Part shown: positions 10,527-20,463 of the stretch, in pieces
Numbering within the stretch: the stretch's first letter is position 1
Layout: each line of letters opens with the position of its first letter
Origin: Laccaria trichodermophora
Taxonomy: Eukaryota > Basidiomycota > Agaricomycetes > Agaricales > Hydnangiaceae
Length of the DNA: 27,372 bases
Assembly (NCBI GenBank): GCA_018417955.1
Contig: JACTVC010000074.1
Span: 1 to 27,372, forward strand
Direction of reading: 5' to 3'
The notes under the pieces: generated by a model
Seen by the model: the letters and a program-made list of their open reading frames with translations, nothing else
Databases searched by the model: none
What the model was told of the DNA's origin: nothing
Made by a program: the position numbers and the translations under genes

Positions 10527-12452
10527 TCAATGATGCGGTCCATGTAATTTCTGCAAATCAGGGTCCGGATACTCCGCCAACAAGGCTGGATCCAAGTGGA
10601 AGTTTTCAGGGGACGGGGAGCGTGGTGGTGGTACGTCGTTTGGGTCAAGAAGTAACAAACGTCGAGCAGTTGGCGAAAGTGTTGCAGGGACGAAGAATGA
10701 GTTGGGGGTGAATGTAGGTCTAGAGGGACCTAGCTCCTCTGATAGGGGATCGTTGTCTGTGTCTGCGCCAGGCAGTGAGAGGACGGGAAGGCCCAGAGAT
10801 GATGGTGAGATGATCACAGCATCATTGTTGGTGGGTAGAGGGGTGAATGACCGGATCAAAGGGGAAGAGGGAGAGCTGAGCTTCATGTTTTCATCATCTA
10901 TAGAGGGGAGATGGGTATCGACGGGGAATTGGTGGAGGCGTTGATGGAGAAATGGATGGTGTGGAAAGAGGTGAGAGTGCAGTACTCGATTCTCCAGCTT
11001 TTGTGCTGATACAGTCGTGATCGACTTGCATCAGTTCCGGACTGGGTTCATCCCAAATATCTGGGGGTTGCAGGGGTATGGATCAGCCCCATTGGGTATG
11101 TCAAGGAGGTGCAGGAACGGGCGGTATGAGGGCCCTGCAATTTCACACTGATGATAGCGGAGTGGGGGTGATGATGTCAACATAGATGGGGTATCGCATA
11201 AGAGATAAGAATGCTCTGGAGACTCAGTGGGTTGCATGCGGGAAATGCTGTTGCTGTCTCACTCTGGAGAGAGAGGCGAGAGCAGAGGGTCTACGCCTTT
11301 GGACTTCAGGCACAAGGTGGATTGGGATGAAGATGATGATGTGGTATTGGTGTCCAGCAAGTCTGCGCCAGATAATATAGGAGAGAGGCACTGCGCAGAT
11401 AAAATGGGAGAGAGACATGAGGATGATGATGACGCGTCACGCGGCATGCGTGACATCATGAAAAGCGTCCGTTGGTAGCAAGGCCAGGGTCGACGTAGGT
11501 TGCGTGGGGGGAGGCGAGAGTGGTGCCTGCGATTTGCGCACTGTGTGATGCATGACCAATGGGGAGTCGTAACAGGAGGGTGATTGCCGGAACGTAAAAA
11601 ATCGAATTTCAGCGGGGGGGTGGAGTGACACAAAGGAAATGAAACACAGCACTATGTGCTGCCACGTAACAATGGCCAGAGTGGTTCTTGAAGGTGATAT
11701 CAGAAAAGACGAACAAAAGATGGGTGTAGGAAAAAGCTTACAATGTCTTCAAAGGTGGGTAGCAGGAGCGCGATTGCCGGAACTCGAAAAAACAAATTTG
11801 AGCTGTGGGGTGGAGTCACACCAAGAAAATGACAAGCAGCACTATGTGCTGCCACGTAGCGATGGCCGGACTTGTAAAAATCGAAAAATAATTGCAAAAG
11901 TGAATCTTGAGGGTGATATGAGAAAAGCAGAACAAAGAGAGGGTGTAGGAACAAGCTTACCATGCCTAGGAAGGTGGGTACGGCGAGGGCGATTGCCGGA
12001 ACTCGAAAAATCGAATTTAAACAGTGAGGGGATGTATTGTACAAATAAAATGCTGTAGCATCCTGTAGCAATTGCCGGATGTCGAAATATCGAGTTTGAA
12101 TGGTGTTCGAAAGACACAGTGGCGGAACCACATTTCCCAGAAAGCGATACATTGTGTCGGGCCAATCCAGAGGTAAGGTTGGAGGAACAATAGCGGTCTG
12201 CAGACGTCGAAAAACACAAAGCCTGCAGCAAGGTAAATGAGGGTTCAGGACAGTAAAAACACACATAAAACTTACATGAGAAGATTTCCTCATGACAGCA
12301 ATCCCCGGAACACCAAAAATCAAATTGAAATTGTGCCCCTTGCCAAACTTAGTCACTTCGAGTTCTATGGGAGGCAATGCATTGTCGTGAGGTTTCATTA
12401 GCGCACGGAAGTGAAGGATCACAGACCGAATTGACTTGCATGACCTAGGCAT
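10527..12452 (-). CDS. Multi-exon minus-strand gene, unknown function, Ser/Pro-rich C-terminus
   Basis: Product not recognised. Predicted 5' end: TATA 12745-12738; exon 1 ending 12655; intron 12654-12603; exon 2 12602-12563; intron 12562-12501; exon 3 from 12500 with ATG at 12452. The phases of exons 1 and 2 do not join the coding frame, so I treat them as 5' UTR. Coding exon 3 ends at 12276 (59 residues, starting MPRSCKSIRS). After an intron at 12275-12223, exon 4 runs 12222-11961 in phase. The 3' half is also coherent: a Ser-rich exon ending at 11263, then 11147-11119, 11060-10986 and 10897-10527, encoding VKLQGPHTAH, IWDEPSPELMQ and a Pro/Ser-rich tail ending LQKLHGPHH. The join between 11961 and about 11460, across ~190-bp repeats, is unresolved. 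An unspliced frame of 250 codons (12452-11700) is the main alternative for the 5' half. The beta-rich N-terminus with a Ser/Pro tail faintly recalls fungal arrestin-like proteins, but no diagnostic motif supports that. Confidence 0.5.
11570..12330. repeat. Degenerate ~190-bp repeats within the minus-strand gene
   Basis: The core gattgccggaactcgaaaaa or a variant recurs at about 11582, 11772, 11990, 12070 and 12299, with a weaker copy at about 11860. The palindrome cagcactatgtgctg occurs at 11647 and 11837, exactly 190 bp apart. The segment gtgtagga..aagcttac occurs at 11724 and 11943, so the second unit has about 29 extra bases. On the minus strand each unit encodes an IF(R)VPAIA-like peptide, and two of the units place a potential GTAAGC splice donor about 30 nt later. 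The first coding exon ends the same way (IFGVPGIA, then GTAAGT at 12275). The block therefore looks like repeated duplication of an exon-end/intron-start segment. Confidence 0.7.
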
Positions 12453-12737
12453 GCATAATGGCTGAGACGACGAGTGCAGAGGTCGTGGAGGAAAGCAAAG
12501 CTGTTTAGCCCAAAATGGAATTGTTAGTCAACCTGGGGAAGAAGAAATAAAATTTGACTCACCAGAGTGGGTTATGTGAACGTCGTCAACAACAACCTCT
12601 GACTGGATGGTGATGGTGAGTGAAAATGTAACAACAACTTGCCAAGCAACTTACCTGACAATTCAGATGAGAGCCGGGCAGCGTAGAGGCATAATGGAGG
12701 CAAGGGGAAGGGCGAGCATTCACATATTTCTGAATCT

Positions 12738-12745
12738 ACTTATAC
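12738..12745 (-). promoter_or_regulatory. TATA box of minus-strand gene
   Basis: TATAAGTA reading on the minus strand, about 90 nt before the first predicted splice donor (12654). It faces away from the small plus-strand gene starting at 13041, so the roughly 300 bp between them probably serves as a divergent promoter region. Confidence 0.5.
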
Positions 12746-13040
12746 CTCTGGGTGCCAAGGAAAATCAACAAAGTTTAGTGTGAGTAAGTATTGTCGGAAG
12801 TATCCAGCCGACAAACAATGCACGGGGACCTTGCAATTTTAGCTTGCCAACATTCCAGGAATAGAGCAATCAGGAGAATATTCTAGGGACACGCACCTCA
12901 AATCAAAAATCCGGAGCTATCAAACTTTGTGTGTTCGATTTTCTGCAGCTGAGCTTTTCCCCCCATTCCTCCTCCCCTCACCACTCAAATTCTTGCCCTC
13001 GCTAATTCTGCTTATGTACCAACTTCAAATTTTCTGGCAT
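12746..13040. other. Divergent intergenic region
   Basis: No gene seen. The right half holds a strong pyrimidine tract near 12955-12990, typical of core promoters in fungi that favour CT-rich initiators, pointing to plus-strand transcription. The region includes two of the CpG-type differences between copy 1 and the others (copy 1 positions 2933 and 2965). Equivalent regions are 2810-3104 and 22683-22977. Confidence 0.45.
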
Positions 13041-13567
13041 ATGAATCTTTCCCCCTCCACCTGTGGTATGTAAATCCCGAATGACTGGATAGCTAGTCAT
13101 GACTCCACTCTCATCACCACGTCTTTTCCAGCTACTCCGAAAATGCATGCGCTTCATATCTATCTCAATGTGTCTGCCATATTTTACCATACTTACCATA
13201 AATTCTACTCTCCAGGTCCAGCGCTTTGCAAATCAGTGGGGATTTTGTTGTCAAGGACAATATATGGCAATTGGTAAGTAATTGCTCTGCAGGAACAAAA
13301 TTATCTCATGCGCGTTGTTTTTAGGTTTACGGTGTACATCTCGCAAACGCCTCTCAACTCCGAGTCGTCGCATGTGAGCGTGAAACTTTTTTGGGAGATA
13401 AGTGGTCAGCTGTCGCCACCGGTGTGTATGTTTGAGAACGTTCTTACCCTTCAAACCTAATTTTTTTTATCCTTGACATTCAGAAATTTAGAGCCTGCAG
13501 ACAAGGGTACAAGTGGGAACCTGAGGCTACCACGTCACTATTTAAGCAGTCTCCTCGTCGTTCATGA
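13041..13567 (+). CDS. Small multi-exon gene of unknown function
   Basis: Product not recognised. Exons 13041-13065, 13132-13171, 13216-13273 and 13325 onward join in phase through introns of 66, 44 and 51 nt. They give a peptide that starts MNLSPSTC, contains LQISGDFVVKDNIWQLVYG and then reads LRVVACERETFLGDKW. Other phase combinations of these exons hit stops or give poor peptides. Two ends are possible. Reading on gives a stop at 13433-13435 (77 residues). Splicing 13424-13483, which ends ttgacattcag, adds 13484-13567 (101 residues). The protein is soluble, without signal peptide or membrane segment. The LRVV..ER.TFLGD stretch loosely recalls the late strands of C2 domains, but the rest is too short to call. 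The gene is divergent from the minus-strand gene. Confidence 0.5.
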
Positions 13568-13849
13568 TTGCGCGCTCTTGGAGCTTTATTAGAAGAACTC
13601 CGTACAGGTCACCTCGCAGTGTTAGTCAGAGATATTATCCGAGTACACGTGTCTGAAGTCTGGGCATTTTGCGTAGCGCAAGATTGGAGCAGAGATGTGT
13701 ACTCCAGACACGGCTCTTCTACCATTTCGTTTCTCCTACTTTCCCTTTCAATTAATTCTGTACCCCCATGTTTTACGTAGTCATTTGAAATATAAACTAC
13801 TCAACGGTCTAACATGACGGTTTTGAAAAGGATTGAAAGAGATTAGAAC
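13568..13849 (+). other. Spacer before the ~315-bp array
   Basis: No convincing gene. A plus-strand open frame (about 13568-13780) has no ATG and follows directly on the stop of the small gene in the same frame, so it could be a further exon, but no suitable splice pair links it. Copy 1 has an extra A here near 3658. Equivalent spacers are 3632-3914 and 23505-23786. Confidence 0.35.
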
Positions 13850-15800
13850 GCGACTTCCTCGTTTCCCGATTCTTCAACGCGCTTGGAACGCATCTGTACA
13901 ATGAACATTTCAGGTTCTTTTTCGGAACCCTCAGAACCCTGTAAACCCTGTACCTGGATTTCCAGTGCTTTGGCCAGTGGAAGGTGTAACCTGGGCGCAC
14001 TGCACCCATCATCCCCTGCATTCTATACAATCCTCTACCTTTTTCTATTCGTAGTCTACAATTTGCAACTCATATAAATATTCGTGGATGTATTTGACAT
14101 ATTCTAGCGATGAACGAGTGCGCAGATGTACAGATACCCATTGTGAGGAGGATGATGTCCTCCTCCCCCGATTTCGATTCCCCCAATACGCTTGAAACGC
14201 ATTCTCAAAACGAATACATCTATTCATCAGGGTCTTCTTCGGAACCCTGCCAACCCTGTGCCTAAACTTCCAGAACTTTTGCCAGCGGAAGATGCGAGCG
14301 CGGAATCGCCGCGCTCATTCAATCCCTTGCATTTCATATTATTATCGACCTTCTTCCATTCGTAGAGTATCATTTCTATCAAGCTACAACTTGTACGTGT
14401 ATTATTACATGTAGTAGAGACTTCATAACAATGAACAAGCGTGCGGGCATGTAAATATTCCAAGCGAGGAGGATGATCTCCTCCTCCCCCGAATCTCATT
14501 TCCCCATCTCACTTGAAACAGGTTCGTAAAGCGGACAGTCCTACGTGTCAGGGTCTTATTCAAAACCCTGCCAAGTATGTACCTGAATTTCCAGAACTTT
14601 TGTCAGTGGAAGATACTAGCATGCGTGCACAACTTACCAGTATTCCGAACCACTCTCTAACTTCCTCCATTCGTAACGCATCCTTTTCGTCCAAGTGTAG
14701 CTCGGATATCTATTCCTAAATCTATTCAAGACTTCTCAACAAATGGTAGCACAGTCGAGCACACAAAAACGTACATATAATGATAACTTCCTCCTCCTCA
14801 CCCAATTCCGTATCCATCGCGCTTGAAACGAATTGGCGAAACTGACGCTTTTACACGTCAGGGTCTTCTTTGGAACAATGCCATCTGCGTGCCTTGATAC
14901 CTGTAACCTTCCGTCAGCGAAAGATTACGGCGGACGCGTAGTTTTCCATATTTCGTACCATTCCTGAAGTTCCTCCATTCGCCGTATCTCAGATGTGCGC
15001 AATGACATCTTATGTATCTTTGCCTAATTCTTCAATAGTATCAGTGATTCGAGATGTTGACAGAGCCAGCGGACGTACCTTCCGAGCGATAGGTGAGGAT
15101 CTGCTCCTCCTCCCCCAATTCTACATCGCGCTTGAACCGCACACACGGATTTTCCATCTTGACGTGTCAGAATGCTATTCGGGTAGTATCCCCGGTGTGC
15201 CTGCACTTAGGAAATCAGAAGTTCTGGTGTAAGAAGTTTGTGAGCGGGTGTGTGCTCACTAAAGTGTTTATCGTCCGAATTCACCCTTTGTTGTAATATG
15301 CTTTCGCGTTTCTTGAATAAAGAAAGTTTCGAAATTTGTTTATTAATGTAGTAGAATTATAGTACACTCACTCGCGTAGGAAATACCAAAGCGTGTAAGT
15401 TCTTTGGGCGCTGAACGTGTCCTCCATCTCCTCTCCCGATTCCGAATCGAAAAACGGCGTTCTGAACTTTCAACTATCAGAAAATAATTCATCAAGGGTC
15501 TGATGAATGTACGTACTTTGATATTGAACGATGTGGCTTGGATTTTCTTCAAGCGTTCTGCGCCTTTTGTGAGTGGGAGCGATTCCCGCGTAGTAATGAA
15601 GATATCTGTCTGTGTAAATTAGTCGGTACTTCTTTCATAGATGGATTGAATGTACCTTGAGTGATACCTAATGAAAAAGTACACTAGACGACGCCTGAGT
15701 GAATTAAGAAACCAATGGAATGGATGGATACGAAACTTACGCAAAGATCGTTTCCTCCGTCCCCGGTTCCTTGGATCCGAACCCTGCACGAAACAAGACC
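13850..15800. repeat. Degenerate ~315-bp tandem repeat array, about seven units
   Basis: The marker tcctcctcccccgattc or a variant recurs near 13855, 14158, 14477, 14787, 15103, 15417 and 15750, at intervals of 303-333 bp. The best-conserved order within a unit is: an inverted repeat (GAGGAGGA..TCCTCCTC) in units 2 and 3, then CGCTTGAAACG, CAGGGTCTTCTTCGGAACCCTG, TTCCAGAACTTTTG, CAG.GGAAGAT and CCATTCGTA. In units 1 to 3 a plus-strand frame is kept (QGLLRNPANPVP, PELL.(A/V)ED and, in units 1 and 2, an end at STFF(Y/H)S-stop), even though unit 1 has a 6-bp insertion. Later units have stops in that frame. The array may be tandem copies of an old exon-containing segment or a repeated regulatory region. 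It lies upstream of the TATA-led spliced locus. Confidence 0.8.
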
Positions 15801-15867
15801 CTGCTTCCACAACGTTTTTGCGTCACGTCAGTCACAACCCGGCTATTTACCGCCAAGCGAGAAGACC

Positions 15868-15874
15868 TATAAAG
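15868..15874 (+). promoter_or_regulatory. TATA box of spliced locus
   Basis: TATAAAG, followed about 50-110 nt later by a CT-rich tract (15921-15950) and the first predicted splice donor at 15997. There is no ATG between the likely start site near 15900 and that donor, as expected for a 5' UTR. Confidence 0.55.
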
Positions 15875-17750
15875 ACGACCTGGTTATTCCAATATCTTTC
15901 ATCAGCACCCACTTACTTACATTCCCTCTCCTCCTCCCGCTCTTTTTCTTTCGTCGTCAACGTCCGCTCCGCTCTCCTCGTCGTCGTCATTGGCTGGTAA
16001 GTTGTCTCGTCGTCCGCTGATCTTGACGTTGCTCATCGACGTTTAGGACCTTCCATTCGACGTCAAGCGTAACGGAATGCTAGACGGAAATCAGGTACAT
16101 CAACGTCCTTTTTGTGGTGCACAACGTTGACTTACCCTTGCTGATACCCCTTTTCCGCAGGTTGTTCGTGACGACGCTGACGGCAACGGTAAGTTTTCGT
16201 CAACGGGAGAGCTGCACATGTCCTTACTTACCACGCTGCTCGTGCCTCTCAGATTCCCTACCGTCAACTTGTCCGCCCCGTTTGTACGCGACGTGCACCA
16301 TCGGATCGTTACAGATAGCTTGGAGGGGCAGAATAAGAGTTGTGAGGTGTGGAGGACGTGTGGATGATGGATCTGCAAAAGGTACGTCAGTGTCGTCCAT
16401 TTCAACTCAAACACATGATGTTTACTCACCTGAATACCTGTTTCCAGCTTGTTCGTCGCATCTCCCGCGTAACGAGCGCCCTGGGCCATCGATGAAACTC
16501 TAAGAGGTACGTTAACGTCTTTCCGCGTTTGAACTAATCACTTACCTGTGTCGTATAGCGTCGACGTGGTTTACAGAAGCATGACGACCTACGAAACGTA
16601 AGTCATTGTACACGATTCTCAAGAGGAACCAACTGACCTGAACGTTGTGGCTGAAGTTGGTGGATGGGCGTTGTGGCTGTGGGAAACGGTGAGCAGAGAG
16701 TAACGTTGTAACGTGTGACGATAGTGACTTGCCTCTTACCACCACCAGCTGCCCACGTCGTCGTCCATTCCACTGGGTTTTTAGTACACGAAGCCTCAGC
16801 GTCGGCGACTCCAAGGCGTATTTCGATGGACGTGACGTATTCTTCAAGATGTATGCTGGTAAGTTGTTTCTAACGCGAGACGTTTCGTGTATGCTTACCG
16901 TGATGGCGTACCATCATCTAGACGTCGACAACGCTAAAAATTTTGAGAAACGCAGGTGTTGAGGGAAGCGAGTGGATAGCTGAGCAGGAGGCGTAGTGAA
17001 TGGGAGCGGAAACGATGGTACGTGTGCAATAACGTCGTGTTCATTTGCCTCAAACTCACCTCTCCCTGTCCCTCTCCGTTCTCAGGCCAACAACCATTCG
17101 ACCAGCGCCAAACCTTCACATCCGCGGAACTATACGTTCCCCAACTCGATTACGCCGAATGCGCACACGTAGCAAACGCGATGGCTCGCAAAAGGCAAGG
17201 TGTCCGCATACCACCCGAAATCCAACGTTCTCGACTCTCCCAACGTCGTTCCAAGGGCAGCGAAGACTGCCCTTTTGCGTGGGGAGCTCGAACGTGGCCT
17301 AGACGACGAACGCCACGCCCTCTGGAATCGTGTTCACCGTTGAACACGATGTGAAACTCGGAGGCGCGTCGCGTTACTGTCATTGAAGGGATGGATTTGG
17401 GGAGAAGAAGGTTCACCCGGGGTATTTGCACGCGAGGGTCACGTTGAGTGGGGTTGGGAGTGTTTTTGAGCCCATTCGGCAGGCGTATGAAGGGGGGTGA
17501 AGAGTGGAAGCGGATAGAGGGGTCGGCGTAGGTTGGGAAGAATATGAGGTGAGTTATCGTCAATCCGAGCCAGGGGGACTTGTAGCTTACCTTTCCGTGT
17601 GTGTATCAGAAGGTGTACCATCGGTCGCTGGCTGGGAACAACGTGAAACGCGCCAAGTCGATGGCGCTGCTCAAGCAGAGCAGGAACAGCTGCTTCGGTC
17701 GTTGTGGACGGATAGGTGCCCATCGCGGTGAAGGGTTATCTGGGGATTAG
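15868..17750 (+). other. Heavily spliced plus-strand locus; coding status unresolved
   Basis: Product not recognised. Predicted introns: 15997-16046, 16095-16160, 16189-16252, 16382-16447, 16507-16558, 16598-16656, 16689-16748, 16859-16921, 17018-17085 and 17549-17609. All are 50-68 nt, GT-AG, and most have a CTNAC branch point. The first ATG (16077) opens a frame through four exons, stopping at 16501-16503 (about 79 codons). A second frame starts with ATG at 16579-16581 in exon 6 and splices through exons 7 and 8 into exon 9 (MTTYETWWMGVVAVGN ... GVEGSEWIAEQEA), ending at 16994-16996 after 77 residues; an alternative exon 6-9 phase is also open. The last intron joins WEEYE to KVYHRSLAGNNV in phase, stopping at 17748-17750. 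No single frame connects these blocks, and a six-G run at about 17491 breaks one more. It could be a decayed gene, a spliced non-coding RNA, two or three small genes, or a gene carrying uncorrected homopolymer errors. Confidence 0.5.
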
Positions 17751-17879
17751 AGAACGAGGGTGGCGAATGGTAGGAACTGTTTGTACCACCAACTTGTTAT
17801 GTATGCACCAAGTGTGAAGGTGATCATGAAAGAAGGATAGCACGCATACAAGTCAACACACAATATTACATCTCATTCC

Positions 17880-20125
17880 ATGCTCCGAACGGTCACCCGA
17901 CTGTTGCCACCATCTTCTTATTGGATATCCCATCGTACAATGTTCTCCGCATTCATCATTCCATACGACCTCAAGACACCCATCCAGATTGCGCCTGGAA
18001 CTGAGATTGACAAGCCACCAAAAGTGGGGACGACCCGGACGTTCTACAATACCCCACAGGGCAAGGTCACAACTGTATCGTCTTTGGGCAGTGGCTTCGC
18101 AGAGAAGAGTGCTGAGGCCAAAAGGGAGTTGGTCAGGAAGTCTGTTGGAAACGGCGTGAAGGCGTTGAAGGAGTTGGAAGGCGTCAAAGAAGTCACCGTG
18201 GATGAGTCTGCGGACCCTCATGCTTCTGGTCAGTTTTCCTTGCATTTGCGTGGCCATCTATCTGATCGACCATTATAGCTGTCGCCGCACATCTGGCTTT
18301 GTACAGCTTCACCCTGAAGACCTCTCCGCCATCGCGATTCAACCCCAACCTCACAGAACCCATTCCTCCGCAGCTTACCTTTGCGCCTCTTCAGACCTCC
18401 AAGGAATGGGATCGAGGTGTTAATTTCACCCAGGCCCAAAACCTTGCTCGTACGGTGCGTACTCATGACACGTCATGAAATGTATACTCTTGCAGCTCAT
18501 GGAACTCCCAGCTAACATTCTTACGCCAACGGTTCGTATCTCCTCATGAGGTGTGACGTGAGATCTTGACACCCGCTCTAGGAGTTTACCAAGCGAGCGA
18601 AGGAAAATTTTGCTGGCATTCCGAACGTCGAGATCATCGTCCGAGACGAAGCCTGGGCCGCTGAAAAAAATATGGTAACCCTCACTTGGACTTAATAAAT
18701 CTACCTGATCTCATCGTCATTTCAGAACGTTTTTCTTTCCGTTACACAAGGCACCACAGAGCCTGCGAAAATCCTCGAGATGTATGTTCACTTCTTCAGT
18801 TCCCCAACGTCATACTTACTTCCGGCAGTCACTACAAAGGCGCCGCAGACAAAAACGCTCAACCACTGGCCTTTGTCGGAAAGGGTATCACGTTCGATTC
18901 GGGAGGCATCAGCTTGAAGCCTGGAGCTGCACGTCCATCCCTTAATTCCCACCATTTCGTCGCTCATCTTAATTAGGGTATGAAACTCATGCGTGGAGAC
19001 ATGGGAGGCGCGGCGGCCGTCGTCTCGGCCGCATGGGCCATCGCCAAATTGCAGCTACCGTACTGTATTTTCTACAACTTTCTCCGAACCTCTCTTAACT
19101 TTTGTTAGTGTCAATCTCGTTGTCACTACTCCTCTGACAGAGAACATGCCCGGACCCAGCGCTACCAAGCCTGGCGATATGTGAGCCCTCTATATTTCTT
19201 CATTGATGCTTACGATGGTGTACCCATAGATTTTACGCCATGAACGGTAAATCGGTAGAAGTGGATAACACGGACGCCGAGGGGCGGTTGGTTCTCGCTG
19301 GTATGTCCCTCTTTGACCCCTCGATTGCGCAGAGACGTGACTAATTCGGCAGATGCGATCTACTACACGGCAACTGAGTATAAACCACATACACTTATTG
19401 ACGTCGCCACTCTCACAGGGTCAGTTCTACCATCTCCTCCATGGCCGCCATGTTGATCTCATGCTTCTTAGAGCCATGGTGATCGCTGTTGGCGAGGTGT
19501 ATTCCGGCGTATTCTCAGTCCGTCCATTCCTGACCTTTTCCCTCAATGATGATATGACGTGAATTGTTTTGTAGACCTCAGATGAACTCTGGAACGAGCT
19601 CCACGCTGCGGGTGAGGTCGAGTACGACCGATTCTGGCGCATGCCATTGGATGAAGATTTTGGCCCGCAAATTTATTCCAGTAATGCCGATTTGCAAAAT
19701 GTGTGTCCTCTTTAACAACTCCCGCTTCACCTCCCCTCGCCTCATCCCTTCCCTTCCATCAAATACTAACTACCTTCCCTTTATAGACCGGAGGTAGACC
19801 CGCAGGCTCATGCACAGCTGCGCTGTTCCTCAAAGCCTTCGCTGAGGGCGCCAGCCCCGAAGAGGGTAAAGAACCAGAGATGAAATGGGCGCACATAGAT
19901 ATTGCTGCATCTATGGAGGTTCGTTTCCTGTTCATCTTTTACTCAAGTCTGTTGCTCACGTCTTCCCCCCCGTAGGCTACGAGGCCCACGCCGTACCAAG
20001 AAAAGGGTATGACTGGTCGGCCTGTCAGGTGAGAACTTGCTTTGGATGATTAGTGGAACATGTATTAATCGTGGGTTTATAGGGCGTTGGTTGAGTATGT
20101 AACGCGGGTTGCTGGGGCGAAGTAA
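17880..20125 (+). CDS. Leucyl aminopeptidase, M17 family, second full copy
   Basis: Exact counterpart of 7943-10188 at an offset of 9937, with the same 15 exons, the same GC-AG intron (18929-18976) and the same 500-residue product. I saw no difference from the first full copy in coding or intron sequence. Both carry all seven metal and catalytic residues, so both should be active if expressed. It has its own 130-bp upstream spacer, so each array unit carries an independent copy. Confidence 0.95.
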
Positions 20126-20350
20126 AGATACAGATTGGAATTACAGAGGCAAGTTGGCTCTGCGTGTAGAAGACAAGAAGTAGTTTGTCTTTGTTTCAAA
20201 CAGGGAAGTTGGCTGGATGGGAGCCGCCATGGTGTCGGAAAAAAGTCAGACCAAGCGAAAATTGAAGCATAAGTTGAAAAAAGTTCAGCTTTTTTATGTT
20301 GTCCGATCATAGTTTCGCCTCCCCGCAGGGAGCTCATTTCAATTAAAAAT

Positions 20351-20385
20351 GTCTGGCCATTGCAATTTTCATGCAATGGCCAGAC
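20351..20385. other. Perfect 14-bp hairpin, copy 3
   Basis: Same stem and 7-nt loop as at 10414-10448. Confidence 0.75.
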
Positions 20386-20463
20386 GTGGTTCGGCGTGAC
20401 ATATTTTACTGACTACCGACGTGAAGGGGTACTATTTACTCTCAGAAAAGGCCTAGAGGAGGG

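Larger units (their letters stand above)
9908..19844. repeat. Tandem repeat unit, copy 2 (complete, 9937 bp)
   Basis: This is the complete unit used as the reference here. The offset to copy 3 stays at exactly 9937 up to about 24.34 kb, with no difference noticed. It carries the 3' end of one aminopeptidase gene, a minus-strand gene, a small plus-strand gene, a ~315-bp repeat array, a spliced locus and the 5' part of the next aminopeptidase gene. Confidence 0.97.

Noticed and set aside
11700..12452. Unspliced 250-codon minus-strand frame taken as the real gene
   Set aside because: It runs through a well-formed 53-nt intron (12275-12223) and through a further strong GTAAGC donor, and its second half is low-complexity repeat translation. 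I keep it only as an alternative.
13925..14260. Telomere-like AACCCTG heptamers
   Set aside because: Only a few imperfect copies occur inside the ~315-bp repeats. They are spaced and degenerate, unlike a terminal CCCTAA array.
13850..15800. CRISPR-like regular repeats
   Set aside because: Repeats are ~315 bp, degenerate and contiguous, with no short identical repeat alternating with unique spacers, and the genome is eukaryotic.
16100..16489. Overlapping 129-codon frames on both strands
   Set aside because: They read through several clear plus-strand introns. Low stop density in GC- and CGTC-rich sequence explains them.
17150..17563. Minus-strand 137-codon frame
   Set aside because: It is antisense to predicted plus-strand exons, with no recognisable motif and no minus-strand splice pattern.
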